23,739 bases of DNA from an uncultured Lachnospiraceae bacterium (GTDB taxonomy: Bacteria; Bacillota; Clostridia; Lachnospirales; Lachnospiraceae), in NCBI GenBank assembly GCA_910585065.1, contig CAJUCG010000026.1, positions 1 to 23,739 of the forward strand, given 5' to 3'. Under the pieces are notes generated by a model. The model made no database searches, was not told where the DNA came from, and saw nothing but the letters and a program-made list of their open reading frames with translations. This document shows positions 1 to 8,208 of the stretch, one piece after another (position 1 is the stretch's first letter; each line of letters opens with the position of its first letter). The translations under genes were made by a program, and so were the position numbers.

Positions 1-1704
1 CGACTCCATAAAGAGAATACGGCTGCAAAACCGGGTGCTGGCAAGCCGGTGGGAGATAAACAGCGAAGTTTTCTTTTCTGCTAAGGCGTTGTACTCTTCG
101 TACAGTTCGCTCTCCGCAATCGGGTCAAGTGCGGCGGTTGGCTCGTCTAAGATCAGCACGGAACCATCCTTGTAGATAGCTCGGGCAAACAAAAGTCTTT
201 GCATTTCGCCGCCGGAAAGCATAATGCCATTCTCGTTAAGCTGCTGGGAGAAGTAGGTTTCCTCCTTGTTTTTAAGAGCATTTACTTTTTCTAAAAGACC
301 AGCACGCATAAGGCTTTCCCTTACCCTTTTGATGTCTGTTTCTTCCTTTGACCGCCCTGCCACATTCATGGCGATGGAAAAAGCCATCGGCACTGCATCC
401 TGAAATATCGCACTGATTTTGTCCTGCCACAGATCAAGATCCAGAGTTTTAAGGGGCTGACCATCAATTAGGATCTCGCCCTTTGTAACGGGGTATAGCC
501 CGCATAAAAGTTTGACAAGTGTAGTTTTTCCTGCGCCATTATTCCCGACAAGCGCGATTTTCTCCCCGGAGTGCAGCGTGAAATTCAGGTGGGAAAGTAC
601 AGGGGTATCGCTGTTTTCATAAGAGAAAGAGACATCCCGAAATTCAATATTTGGAGCCGCTTCCCCTTTTTTTTCTTCTGTCTTGTGACTGCCATGCAAA
701 TAGTTATCTGGCAGATCCATAAAGGTAAAATAACTTTGGAAACGTCGGTTGGCATAGTGCGTATTGCAGAATGCGTGGACAAAGGGATAAGTCCAGTTGG
801 TAAGCCCTGAGATCACCCCAAGGTAAAGCGTAAAGCCAGCCGCGTCTAGTTCTCCGTCAAGTACCTTGCCAATCAAAATTCCATAGGCGAGAATATCTCT
901 CAGCATTGTGAAGATTCCGCCGGAAAGGGGTGGATAAAACCACCGCCATGACCGTCTTTTCTGAAAATCTGCCTCCTTGTCGATCAGTTCATCAAAGTGA
1001 GTATAAAAACATTTGTTTAGCTGATAAATACGGATATCTTTGCCCGCACTAATATCTAAACTGCTGCGCTTAAGATAATTGCGCCTGTGCAGGACATCTA
1101 TATGCTCCCCCCAGTGTATATTGTCATATTTTGTGGCACTGTTGCGCAAAACAAAGTCAAAAATAAAAAGTACCAGAGTTAAAAGAAGGATTCTTATATC
1201 AAGGGTAAGTACTGCCGTGCCATAGAACAGCATCCCAAAAAAAGTGATTATGAATTCCGTCGTTTCGCTTAGGAGCGTTTGACTGAAATATATCGCATCT
1301 TCTGCTTCCTGAATCATTTTCTGTTTTGGCGGCGGCTCAACATTTAAGTAGTCCGTGGTCAGTGCTTTTTTGATAAAATTGGTAAAAAATATATCTTTTG
1401 CGGTGTAGTTGCGCTCATAGTTTAAATACATCATTGCGATATTTTCTGCTGCCTGTCTGATCCAGTAGAGCGAGAGGCAAAGTGCCATAATAATAAGAAA
1501 GTAGGAGGCACTTCCCCCGGTGATCATCCGGATTGCAAGGGAGGGGATTAGCGTTGTCATAAAGGGAGCCGCAATGCGAAATGCCATATAGAGAGGAATC
1601 TGCCATCGGCTTTTAGGAAAACGTTTTCCCATTGCAGAAAATACTGTGCGAATATTGCGGGGTAGAGAAGCCCAGTCTTTTGTTTTCTCCGCAGTTTTAT
1701 TCAA
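1..1704 (-). CDS. ABC exporter, fused permease and ATPase (partial, C-terminus outside window)
   Basis: Reading leftward, the frame is open from a TTG at 1704 to the window edge (568 residues visible). The first ~330 residues hold hydrophobic membrane segments of an ABC exporter. The ATPase follows: Walker A GNNGAGKTT, signature LSGGEMQR, Walker B LILDEPTAALD, and the switch histidine in FISHRLAS. The TTG start is chosen because GAGGTG sits about 7 nt upstream; the first in-frame ATG (near 1632) would drop about 24 residues. It is a half-transporter and should act as a dimer in the membrane. The substrate is unknown; peptide or drug export is the usual role of such proteins beside LytTR two-component systems. 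It lies 112 nt downstream of the histidine kinase on the same strand, so co-regulation is likely. The family call is firm, the substrate is not. Confidence 0.93.
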   Translation of the reverse strand, partial: MNKTAEKTKDWASLPRNIRTVFSAMGKRFPKSRWQIPLYMAFRIAAPFMTTLIPSLAIRMITGGSASYFLIIMALCLSLYWIRQAAENIAMMYLNYERNYTAKDIFFTNFIKKALTTDYLNVEPPPKQKMIQEAEDAIYFSQTLLSETTEFIITFFGMLFYGTAVLTLDIRILLLTLVLFIFDFVLRNSATKYDNIHWGEHIDVLHRRNYLKRSSLDISAGKDIRIYQLNKCFYTHFDELIDKEADFQKRRSWRWFYPPLSGGIFTMLRDILAYGILIGKVLDGELDAAGFTLYLGVISGLTNWTYPFVHAFCNTHYANRRFQSYFTFMDLPDNYLHGSHKTEEKKGEAAPNIEFRDVSFSYENSDTPVLSHLNFTLHSGEKIALVGNNGAGKTTLVKLLCGLYPVTKGEILIDGQPLKTLDLDLWQDKISAIFQDAVPMAFSIAMNVAGRSKEETDIKRVRESLMRAGLLEKVNALKNKEETYFSQQLNENGIMLSGGEMQRLLFARAIYKDGSVLILDEPTAALDPIAESELYEEYNALAEKKTSLFISHRLASTRFCSRILFMES

Positions 1705-1766
1705 GAAAGTCACCTCACGTTTTTATTTCTTTTATAGAAAGCATATCACATTTTTCGGATAAGAAA

Positions 1767-1798
1767 CAAAAAAGTGCACGAAATGCAAAAAATCGTAC
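1767..1798 (-). promoter_or_regulatory. Candidate LytTR-type direct repeat upstream of the ABC exporter
   Basis: On the minus strand GTACGATTTTTTG (1798-1786) is followed 19 nt later by GTGCACTTTTTTG (1779-1767), matching at 10 of 13 positions. LytTR regulators bind paired direct repeats about two helical turns apart, and a LytTR gene lies just upstream. The T-run inflates the match, so this is a weak candidate. Confidence 0.3.
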
Positions 1799-1816
1799 AC
1801 AAAATGTTAGGGAAAT

Positions 1817-2536
1817 TTACAGTGGAAGCATAACCTCCGTTGCAAAAATGCCGGGTTCATTTTTCCGATTGACAAAGCCATCGTACAGTTTTACGATCCG
1901 GTCAATCCGCTTTAGACCAAGTCCGTGTTCCCCCTGTTTATAGGAAACCAGTTCGGAGAGTTTGCGCCTGCGGGAGGCGTTTGTGGAATTGGAAACAGAA
2001 ATATAAAGCTGTTGTTTGAAAACACCAATATAAACCCGAAGAAAGCGTTTTTCCGGTACTACCTGTTCGCACGCCTCGATCGCATTGTCGAGAAGATTTC
2101 CGACAATGGCACAGAGATGTACGTCTGTCACACTCAATTTGTCCGGGACAGCCGCCTTATAGTTGACTGTAATATTGTTTTTGGACGCGATGGAGATCTT
2201 GCTGCTCAAAATGGCATCCATTCCCACATTGCCCGTGCGGATAGCAATATCAATGCTGTCGAGATCCTCCTTTAAATGATCTAAATAGTCCGGGATTTTT
2301 TCGGGTTGTCCCATGATCAAGTACGCCTTGATGGTCTGTAAATGGTTGTGGTAATCATGCCGCCACCCCCGCATGGTTGCATAGATATTTTGCACTTCGT
2401 CGCGCTGTTTTTTTAATATATTGTCCTGGAATTCACCGAGCCGTTTTTCTTCGTGCCGACGCACGAGGATGGCAGTAAGAAGTACTGCCGCTGCAAGGAC
2501 AAGGATAAAGCCTAAAAATAAATAGAATTCTTTCAT
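1817..2536 (-). CDS. GHKL-family sensor histidine kinase
   Basis: A 239-residue kinase with one N-terminal membrane helix (about residues 4-25) and no large sensor domain. A coiled-coil-like stretch leads to RHDYHNHLQ with phospho-acceptor His60, typical of AgrC/LytS-type kinases. The GHKL ATP-binding domain shows the N-box NLLDNAIEAC (147-156) and the G-box GEHGLGLKRI (202-211). It follows the response regulator gene by 11 nt and has GAGG just before its ATG, so the two are co-transcribed. With a single membrane helix it probably does not bind an external peptide in the way multi-helix AgrC does; it may instead sense transport through the neighbouring ABC exporter (inference). Confidence 0.93.
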   Translation of the reverse strand: MKEFYLFLGFILVLAAAVLLTAILVRRHEEKRLGEFQDNILKKQRDEVQNIYATMRGWRHDYHNHLQTIKAYLIMGQPEKIPDYLDHLKEDLDSIDIAIRTGNVGMDAILSSKISIASKNNITVNYKAAVPDKLSVTDVHLCAIVGNLLDNAIEACEQVVPEKRFLRVYIGVFKQQLYISVSNSTNASRRRKLSELVSYKQGEHGLGLKRIDRIVKLYDGFVNRKNEPGIFATEVMLPL

Positions 2537-2547
2537 AATTCCTCTTT

Positions 2548-3267
2548 TTATAGCGATCTGGTTTTATAATAAGTAATAAATGCCTGATTCAATTCCCGGT
2601 ATTTGCTGCGTGCAACCGGGAGGGCGGTCTGATCCGCAAGAATACATTCCGTGCGCGAGATTTGTTCTACCTGTGCCAAATTGACAAGAAGACCTCGCTT
2701 TAACAGAAAGAATCCTTTGGACTCAAGTTCGGTTTGCAGTGAGGAAAAAGAACCTTTCCATTCCTCCTCCCCAAAGTTTGTTTTCATATAGATATAGTGT
2801 CCGCGTGCCTCGGCATAAAGAATCTCGTCAAGTTTTATTTTGCGCACATTGCCACCTAGTGCCAGAAGAAAATAAGAGTTGGACTCTTTTTCTCTCCTTA
2901 TATATAATTGGTCAAGAAGCGTGAAAAAATCCGCTTCGATCACGGGTTTTAGCAGATAGCGCACGGCTCCTACCGCATAGCCTTCGATGGCGTAATCGGG
3001 AATTCCGGTCAGAAAAATAATTTCGGTATCGTGGTTGTTTTCCCGCAGTTTTTGGGCGAGTTTCATGCCGTTCATCTGTCCCATCTGGATATCAAGGAGA
3101 AGGAGATCATAGGGAGACTTGTCCTCGAAGGAGAAGAGAAATTGCTCCGCAGTTGCGTAAGAGTCGAGTGTGATCTTATATTTTCGGTTTTTCGCCCAGC
3201 GTTTGATCAGCATTTCTTCGTAGTCACGCTGGGGGGCATCATCTTCACAGATTGCAATACAATACAT
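2548..3267 (-). CDS. LytTR-family response regulator
   Basis: A 239-residue two-domain regulator. The receiver domain (1-120) has the acidic pair E8/D9/D10, phospho-acceptor Asp59 in LLLLDIQM, Thr87, and Lys107 in YLLKP. The LytTR DNA-binding domain (about 135-235) contains the typical LDEILYAEARGHYIYM segment and a FFLLKRGLLVNL segment. The start has AGGAAAG upstream. It is the first gene of a minus-strand set: regulator, kinase, ABC exporter. LytTR regulators bind direct repeats upstream of transporter or peptide genes, so the 112-nt gap before the exporter is the natural target. No strong promoter was recognised in the short gap at 3268-3353. Confidence 0.94.
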   Translation of the reverse strand: MYCIAICEDDAPQRDYEEMLIKRWAKNRKYKITLDSYATAEQFLFSFEDKSPYDLLLLDIQMGQMNGMKLAQKLRENNHDTEIIFLTGIPDYAIEGYAVGAVRYLLKPVIEADFFTLLDQLYIRREKESNSYFLLALGGNVRKIKLDEILYAEARGHYIYMKTNFGEEEWKGSFSSLQTELESKGFFLLKRGLLVNLAQVEQISRTECILADQTALPVARSKYRELNQAFITYYKTRSL

Positions 3268-3319
3268 AATACTTTCCTATTTTTAGTTCCGCATATGCCC
3301 TTCCAGTACCGAAGACAGG

Positions 3320-3360
3320 GGAATAAATTTTTGTTCGCTCTGCTCCCACAAATTTATTCC
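3320..3360. repeat. Intergenic hairpin overlapping the phosphatase stop codon
   Basis: GGAATAAATTT (3320-3330) pairs perfectly with AAATTTATTCC (3350-3360) across a 19-nt loop. No T-run follows on either side, so it is a poor intrinsic terminator. Its right arm encodes the last residues of the phosphatase. The loop on the minus strand, GCAGAGCGAACA, nearly repeats GCGGAGCGAACA at 10462-10473, hinting at a dispersed REP-like element. Only two clear copies are visible. Confidence 0.5.
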
Positions 3361-3977
3361 AGGTGCTGTGCGGTCATATGCTGTTTTAAGTTTATAGCTG
3401 CGGATAAAATTTGCTCTGCTTCGATTTCTACGATGGCGGTATTAGTGAGCGGGTAGCGTTTGGCCATCTCGTGAAGCGGAGTATTATAAAGCTGGGAGAG
3501 AAACGACATAATACATGCGCTATGTGTGACTGCTGCAAGGTCGCCCTTACCTTTATTCTTTAGTATCAGCTTCTCTAGTGCCGGGATCAGACGCTTTAAT
3601 AGATCGAGGTAGGATTCTCCCCTCGGCGGACGGGTATCACGGCGGTGTTTATACCAGACAGCAAATTCTTCTGGAAATTGGGTTTTTACCTCATCCCAGC
3701 GAAGCCCTTCCCAGAGTCCAAATTCTATTTCGCGCAGATCATTGACTTCTTGGCAGGGAAGGGAGAGCCTGTCCGCAATTATCTGTGCTGTCTGCGCTGC
3801 GCGGGCGAGGGGGCTGGTATAAAGTGCAGAGATTGGCACAGGACGAAGAGAAAGAGTGTTGGCAAGTGTGGTAGCCTGTGTGCGTCCGTTTTCGTTTAAT
3901 GGAATATCCGTGCTTCCCTGAATGCGTTTTTCAATATTCCAGTCGGTTTCTCCATGGCGGATAAGTAAAAGTTTCAT
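3354..3977 (-). CDS. Histidine phosphatase family protein (GpmB/CobC-like)
   Basis: A 207-residue cytoplasmic phosphatase. The catalytic motif LIRHGETDWN is at the very N-terminus (His8 is the phospho-acceptor), followed by the substrate loop ALYTSPLARAAQTA, the acid/base glutamate in LREIEFGLWEG and the second histidine in AVTHSACI. The length fits the phosphoglycerate-mutase-like family. The ATG at 3977 is preferred over an upstream ATG at 4070: AGGAG lies 8 nt before it, and the promoter at 4015-4043 would start transcription downstream of 4070. The substrate cannot be read from sequence; alpha-ribazole phosphate, phosphoglycerate or sugar phosphates are all possible. Its last residues run into an intergenic hairpin repeat, which may have replaced the original C-terminus. 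Confidence 0.9.
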   Translation of the reverse strand: MKLLLIRHGETDWNIEKRIQGSTDIPLNENGRTQATTLANTLSLRPVPISALYTSPLARAAQTAQIIADRLSLPCQEVNDLREIEFGLWEGLRWDEVKTQFPEEFAVWYKHRRDTRPPRGESYLDLLKRLIPALEKLILKNKGKGDLAAVTHSACIMSFLSQLYNTPLHEMAKRYPLTNTAIVEIEAEQILSAAINLKQHMTAQHLE

Positions 3978-3992
3978 AGGTAACTCCTTGTA

Positions 3993-4043
3993 ATCCAGTC
4001 TGTTTACTGGATGTATTATACCCGTTTTGCTGTTTGAAGTCAA
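3993..4043 (-). promoter_or_regulatory. Promoter of the histidine phosphatase with operator-like palindrome
   Basis: On the minus strand TTGACT (4043-4038), 17 nt, then TATAAT (4020-4015) form a near-consensus promoter. ATCCAGT/ACTGGAT (3993-3999 and 4006-4012, 6-nt spacer) is a perfect 7-bp inverted repeat covering the expected transcription start near 4008. A repressor site is one reading; a 5'-UTR hairpin is the other. Confidence 0.75.
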
Positions 4044-4089
4044 CGCCCGTATTGCTTCTTTGATAGTCAAATAATTATTGATATCCCAA

Positions 4090-4118
4090 TTGCAAATATT
4101 GTCATAAAATGTTATAAT
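4090..4118 (+). promoter_or_regulatory. Promoter reading into the 4305 gene
   Basis: TTGCAA (4090-4095), 17 nt, TATAAT (4113-4118). Transcription would start near 4125 and leave about 180 nt of untranslated leader before 4305. No gene is convincing in that leader. A 12-codon ATG frame at 4195 lacks a ribosome site. Confidence 0.7.
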
Positions 4119-4304
4119 AAATAATAAGGATAGAATATATATTTTTGTACAAACATAACTTGTTTTATCGTAACTATGTAGGAAAAATTTAGTATGGAAA
4201 GGATGGTTGGCTATTTTGTAAAAAAATGGTAAGAAAACGAGGGTGAAGTCTTAATTTATTGTAGTTTTAAGTGGGGGAAAGGGTATTTAGAGGGAGGTAA
4301 GGGA

Positions 4305-5303
4305 ATGCTTACAAGAGAATTATTGGATCAGACCGCAATGAAATTGTATGATTTCTGCCAATATCCTGCGGTCAGACACCGAATATTGCAGTTTATTGGG
4401 GAGGCTCCAGATACAGAGCGATTTTTGCAGCTGCACGAAGAATTTTTGCACAGCGATATTGTGGAACAGCTTTATTGTGAGCAAGATGCGCAGGGGGGAT
4501 GGGGAGCATTTCGCTCAAAAGATTACAGCGTGAAAAAGTTATTTCCAACCTCCCAGGTTGCGATAAGACGCTGTCTCTATCTTGGACTGACCTATGACGA
4601 CCGGGATATTTTAATGCTTGCAAATGAATATTTGGAAGGGGTTTTAACTGGGGAGATTCCGGCGAAATGCCTTGAGAAAAACAAGCGTGCCAATCCTTGG
4701 CAGACGGCGGAAATATGTGAGTTGCTTGAGTCCATCCGCCCAAATAATCCGCTCTGTGACAGGACTTTTGCCGAGTGGAATTACATTGCACGGTGTGCTT
4801 ATCAGGATGGGCAATATTCCTATGAGCGCGACTGCGCGGCACAGCATGAAGTATTTTTAACGCGTGAGGCAAGGCTTGTGCCAATGCAGCCGGGGCTTTT
4901 ATTAAAGCGCAGAACAGAACTTGGAGAAAAGATCGAGGAGGCAATGCTTTGTCATCTTGGAGAGAGTGCATACCACAACGGATATTTCTGGGCAGAGTGT
5001 CCGGAAATATTGCCGGAGGAATTTGTTGGGCGCAAGACGAGAAGGTGGTTTCATGCATTTAATTTTATCAATCAGTTTCAGGGGGGATCTCGCTATCTTT
5101 CCCATGTGGTAAAATGGCTGCTTCAGAATCAGAATGAGCGCGGACTTTGGGATTACGGATCACAGGTAAAAGACCCTTGGGGATATTTTGGAAATTTTTC
5201 CACAAACCGAAAATATACGCATAATCGGGTGGTGGACTGCACGATGGAAATTTTAAGTTTTCTGTATCAGTATCTTGAAAATAATCCGCCATCAGAAGGC
5301 TAA
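4305..5303 (+). CDS. Uncharacterised protein with squalene-cyclase/prenyltransferase-like repeats
   Basis: A 332-residue soluble protein with a good AGGGAGG ribosome site. I do not recognise a characterised family. Two segments, EQDAQGGWGAFRS (59-71) and NQNERGLWDYGSQVKDPWG (about 275-293), resemble the Q-x-x-x-G-x-W motifs that recur in alpha/alpha-toroid proteins such as terpene cyclases, prenyltransferases and related C-terminal repeats. The overall make-up is helical, and Trp and Tyr are frequent. No signal peptide or membrane segment is seen, and the DxDD motif of class II terpene cyclases was not found, so a cyclase activity should not be assumed. It has its own promoter and stands alone between the phosphatase and the xylan operon. 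Confidence 0.85.
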   Translation: MLTRELLDQTAMKLYDFCQYPAVRHRILQFIGEAPDTERFLQLHEEFLHSDIVEQLYCEQDAQGGWGAFRSKDYSVKKLFPTSQVAIRRCLYLGLTYDDRDILMLANEYLEGVLTGEIPAKCLEKNKRANPWQTAEICELLESIRPNNPLCDRTFAEWNYIARCAYQDGQYSYERDCAAQHEVFLTREARLVPMQPGLLLKRRTELGEKIEEAMLCHLGESAYHNGYFWAECPEILPEEFVGRKTRRWFHAFNFINQFQGGSRYLSHVVKWLLQNQNERGLWDYGSQVKDPWGYFGNFSTNRKYTHNRVVDCTMEILSFLYQYLENNPPSEG

Positions 5304-5311
5304 GAATGCTA

Positions 5312-5326
5312 TTGGCATTTTGCCAA
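5312..5326 (+). repeat. Short intergenic hairpin after the 4305 gene
   Basis: TTGGCA-TTT-TGCCAA forms a perfect 6-bp stem, extendable through ATGC/GCAT arms (about 5306 to 5333). There is no clear T-run after it, so it may be a weak terminator or a processing site. Confidence 0.4.
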
Positions 5327-5391
5327 GGAGGCATAAAATCAGCAGACATAAAGAAATATTGAATATATCAGTAACTTAACAGGATATATCA

Positions 5392-5421
5392 TTGAAGGAA
5401 ACATCTGTTTTTTTGTATAAT
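5392..5421 (+). promoter_or_regulatory. Promoter of the xylan operon
   Basis: TTGAAG (5392-5397), 18 nt, TATAAT (5416-5421), about 30 nt upstream of the esterase start. No second promoter was seen before GH43 or GH10, and the gene gaps are short, so this promoter probably serves all three genes. Confidence 0.65.
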
Positions 5422-5450
5422 ATTTATATCAAATTTTGGAGGATTTACTT

Positions 5451-6251
5451 ATGTCCGTATTGAATGTTAAATTTTTTTCGGGATGCTTGATGCGTCCAGT
5501 ATCATTTAAGGTACTTTTGCCGGATGGGGCGCGTGTCCAGACACAGGAGTCAGCGGATAATCCACATTATAAAAGACCGACAAAAACTTTGTTTTTGCTG
5601 CACGGCTACACCAGCGATCTTAATGAGTGGCTCTATGGCAGTTCCATTCGTTTTCTGGCGGAGAAATACAATCTGGCCGCAGTTTTTCCAAATGGAGAAA
5701 ATAGCTTTTATTTAAATGGTGAGGCAACCGGGCGCAAATACTGCGATTTTGTCGGCGGTGAATTGGTGGATTATATGAGAAAGGTTTTTGGGCTTGCAAA
5801 GGGCGCGGAAGATACATTTATCGGCGGGCTTTCGATGGGAGGATTTGGCGCGCTGCACACAGCATTTGCGTTTCCGGAAAATTTTTCGAAAGTGGCGGCA
5901 ATGTCCTCCGCACTGCTTATCCATGAACTTGCAAAAATAGAGCCGGGGCAGGATAACGGTGTAGCAAATTACGCGTATTATCAAATGTGTTTTGGCGATC
6001 TTGACCAGGTGAAAGAAAGCGGTGCGAACCCGGAGACACTCTTGTTAAAATTGAAGAGAGAGGGAAAGAAAATTCCGGATATTTTTATGGTATGCGGAAC
6101 GGAAGATTTTCTGCTTGAGAAAAACCGCGCATTCTGTGAATTTTTAAAGAAGGAGAATATTCCAGTATTTTATGAGGAAGGATCAGGAAGTCATAATATG
6201 CAGTTTTGGGATGCAAAACTGGAACCAGCAATCAAGTGGATGTTAAATTGA
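5451..6251 (+). CDS. Alpha/beta-hydrolase esterase (tributyrin-esterase/acetylesterase-like)
   Basis: A 266-residue esterase of the EstA/esterase-D-like family. The nucleophile elbow GLSMGGFG (about 124-131), an acidic residue in VCGTEDFLLEKN and the late histidine in GSHNMQFWD form the catalytic triad. The N-terminus starts directly with a family-typical beta strand (SVLNVKFFSG) and has no signal peptide, so it acts in the cytoplasm. The ATG at 5451 has GGAGGA 7 nt upstream; an earlier in-frame TTG at 5436 overlaps that ribosome site and is rejected. Being first in an operon with GH43 and a GH10 xylanase, it probably removes acetyl or feruloyl groups from imported xylo-oligosaccharides. That substrate is inferred from context only. 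Confidence 0.92.
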   Translation: MSVLNVKFFSGCLMRPVSFKVLLPDGARVQTQESADNPHYKRPTKTLFLLHGYTSDLNEWLYGSSIRFLAEKYNLAAVFPNGENSFYLNGEATGRKYCDFVGGELVDYMRKVFGLAKGAEDTFIGGLSMGGFGALHTAFAFPENFSKVAAMSSALLIHELAKIEPGQDNGVANYAYYQMCFGDLDQVKESGANPETLLLKLKREGKKIPDIFMVCGTEDFLLEKNRAFCEFLKKENIPVFYEEGSGSHNMQFWDAKLEPAIKWMLN

Positions 6252-6264
6252 AAGGGGAGAGAAG

Positions 6265-8151
6265 ATGGCTGATACATATTATTTGCTCTGTTATACCAGA
6301 CGACCGCAGGAAGATTCCATTTATTCAGAAAAACTTGCGTACAGTATGCATCTTGCGCTGAGTGAGGACGGAAAGCATTTTACCGCGCTGAATCATAATT
6401 CAGGAATTTTATATGCCAAGGCAGTGGCGAGACCGGACGGGACGCTGTGTGCGAAAAGTTTAAAGAACCCAAAGGTTTTTAAGAGGGAGGATGGCTCATT
6501 TGGCGTGATCGCAAAGAGGATTGAAGTGGATGGAAGCACGGATGAGGAATTGGGGGAGCTGGCACTTGCCTTTTGCAGTGAAGATTTAATTCACTATCAG
6601 GAACTTGGCGCGTGGGGAAAGGGCAAGACAGTAGCGGGGGAGGTACTTCATGAAGGGGGATGCATAATGCGGAGCGCGATAGTGGAAATGCAGGGCGCGG
6701 ATATTACGGCATCGGATATGGAAAAAAATTCCCTGTTGATAGAGAGCGAAGAGAGTGTTCAAGTACAAAAATCACTAGAAAATATATGTAAGAATCGATA
6801 TCTTTTTGGAAAATTTACTGATGAAGAATGTGCTGCGATTGAGGCACAACTGCCCGGAGCGGTTCCTGGAAATATGATTGAAATATCGAAGGAGCAGGCA
6901 GAACAGTTAAAATGTCGTTTTCTTACCCCGGTGAATATCTTAAATGAAGTGCCGGAAAGTGTTTCGGTAAAAGATAGGCAGGAACTTGATGCCCTGCGTG
7001 CTATGGCGTATTACAGCGACGGTTCCAAGGTAGAAAAGAAGGTGGATTGGTATGCGGATTCCGTGGATTTTACCGCTCCGGGGGAGTATGAGATCAGAGG
7101 AAAGATACATCAGGAACATTTTTCGTTTCCAATTGCCTTTGACCGTGCAGATCCATGTATCGGGAAGTGGAATGAAAAATATTATTTTATTGCCACAAAT
7201 GATGCGGACGGAAACAATTCTTTGTACATACGCGAGGCGGACACCATTCCGGGGCTGATCACTGCTCAGGAGATAAAGATTCTTGATACACAGATGTACC
7301 CGCATTTAAAAGGGCTTTTGTGGGCACCAGAATTTCATATTATAGAGGACAGGCTCTACATTTTTCATGCGGGCACGCCGGGACCATTTGAGAAGGAGCA
7401 AAGCCATGTGATGGCACTAAAGCTGGGCGGCAATCCAATGTGCGCTGAGGACTGGGAAATGCCGGTGCGTGTGGAAAGAAAGGACGGGAGTATGCTCTAT
7501 GGAGAGCAGGGAATTACTCTTGATATGACAGAATTTGAGTCGGCAGGTGTGCATTATGTATGCTGGTCGCAGCGTCAGTTCTCCCCGGTGGATCAGGGGG
7601 CATGGCTCTATATTGCAAAATTAAATTCCAAGAAACCATGGCAGCTCGCCTCGGAGCCAGTGCTTTTATCACAGCCGGAGTACGGTTGGGCAAACAATCA
7701 TACTTTTGTTGACGAGGGACCGTTTGTAATCAAGAAAAATGGGATGATCTACATGACTTTTTCCAGTGCCGCCGTGGATTCCACCTATGTGACGGGGCTG
7801 CTTACGGCAACGGAGGGTGACGATCTGTTAGATCCAAAGAATTGGGTCAAGGAAAATTGTCCGCTCCTCTCGTCGAGAAGTGTGCCGTCCGATGTCAGCA
7901 AAAATGGAGTCTCAGCAGCGCAGTCAAAATGGGGTGAATTCGGACCGGGACATAATTCTTTTGTGGAAGATAAGGAGGGTGTTTTCTGGTTTGTCTATCA
8001 CGCAAGGCGCGGCGTAAACGGCGAGCGTTCAAGTGGTCTGCGCCGTCTGCATTTTAACCGTGAGAATTTTCCTGTGCTTGATATGACGGAGGAGCGCGAT
8101 TTAAACCCGGAACTTACCTGGGTAAAAACAAGGGTAATTGTGCGCAAATAA
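6265..8151 (+). CDS. Intracellular glycoside hydrolase family 43 protein with Ig-like insert
   Basis: A 628-residue protein with no signal peptide. The C-terminal two thirds is a GH43 five-bladed propeller: catalytic base Asp296 in FDRADPCIGKWNEKYYFIA, a WAPEFH segment (353-358) near the pKa-modulator position, and acid Glu484 in FVDEGPFVIKKNGMIYMTF. Residues about 224-290 (LNEVPESVSV through SFPIAF) look like a bacterial Ig-like domain inserted before the propeller. Residues 1-140 resemble an additional partial GH43-like region that begins YYLLCYTRR. GH43 enzymes are mainly beta-xylosidases and alpha-L-arabinofuranosidases, so trimming of xylan-derived oligomers in the cytoplasm fits the operon. 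It begins 13 nt after the esterase stop, with AAAGGGGAG as ribosome site. Exact specificity is not readable. Confidence 0.92.
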   Translation: MADTYYLLCYTRRPQEDSIYSEKLAYSMHLALSEDGKHFTALNHNSGILYAKAVARPDGTLCAKSLKNPKVFKREDGSFGVIAKRIEVDGSTDEELGELALAFCSEDLIHYQELGAWGKGKTVAGEVLHEGGCIMRSAIVEMQGADITASDMEKNSLLIESEESVQVQKSLENICKNRYLFGKFTDEECAAIEAQLPGAVPGNMIEISKEQAEQLKCRFLTPVNILNEVPESVSVKDRQELDALRAMAYYSDGSKVEKKVDWYADSVDFTAPGEYEIRGKIHQEHFSFPIAFDRADPCIGKWNEKYYFIATNDADGNNSLYIREADTIPGLITAQEIKILDTQMYPHLKGLLWAPEFHIIEDRLYIFHAGTPGPFEKEQSHVMALKLGGNPMCAEDWEMPVRVERKDGSMLYGEQGITLDMTEFESAGVHYVCWSQRQFSPVDQGAWLYIAKLNSKKPWQLASEPVLLSQPEYGWANNHTFVDEGPFVIKKNGMIYMTFSSAAVDSTYVTGLLTATEGDDLLDPKNWVKENCPLLSSRSVPSDVSKNGVSAAQSKWGEFGPGHNSFVEDKEGVFWFVYHARRGVNGERSSGLRRLHFNRENFPVLDMTEERDLNPELTWVKTRVIVRK

Positions 8152-8208
8152 TCTTGAATTGAGTACCTGCCAAAGCGGGAAAATGGGAGTTAGCGAAAGG
8201 AGTTTTCA

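Noticed and set aside
4195..4233. 12-codon ATG frame in the leader of the 4305 gene
   Set aside because: No ribosome site, no terminator or pairing partner nearby; looks like chance.
4393..5058. 221-codon minus-strand frame inside the 4305 gene
   Set aside because: A shadow frame: no ribosome site, no family motif, and the plus-strand gene has clear coding character and its own promoter.
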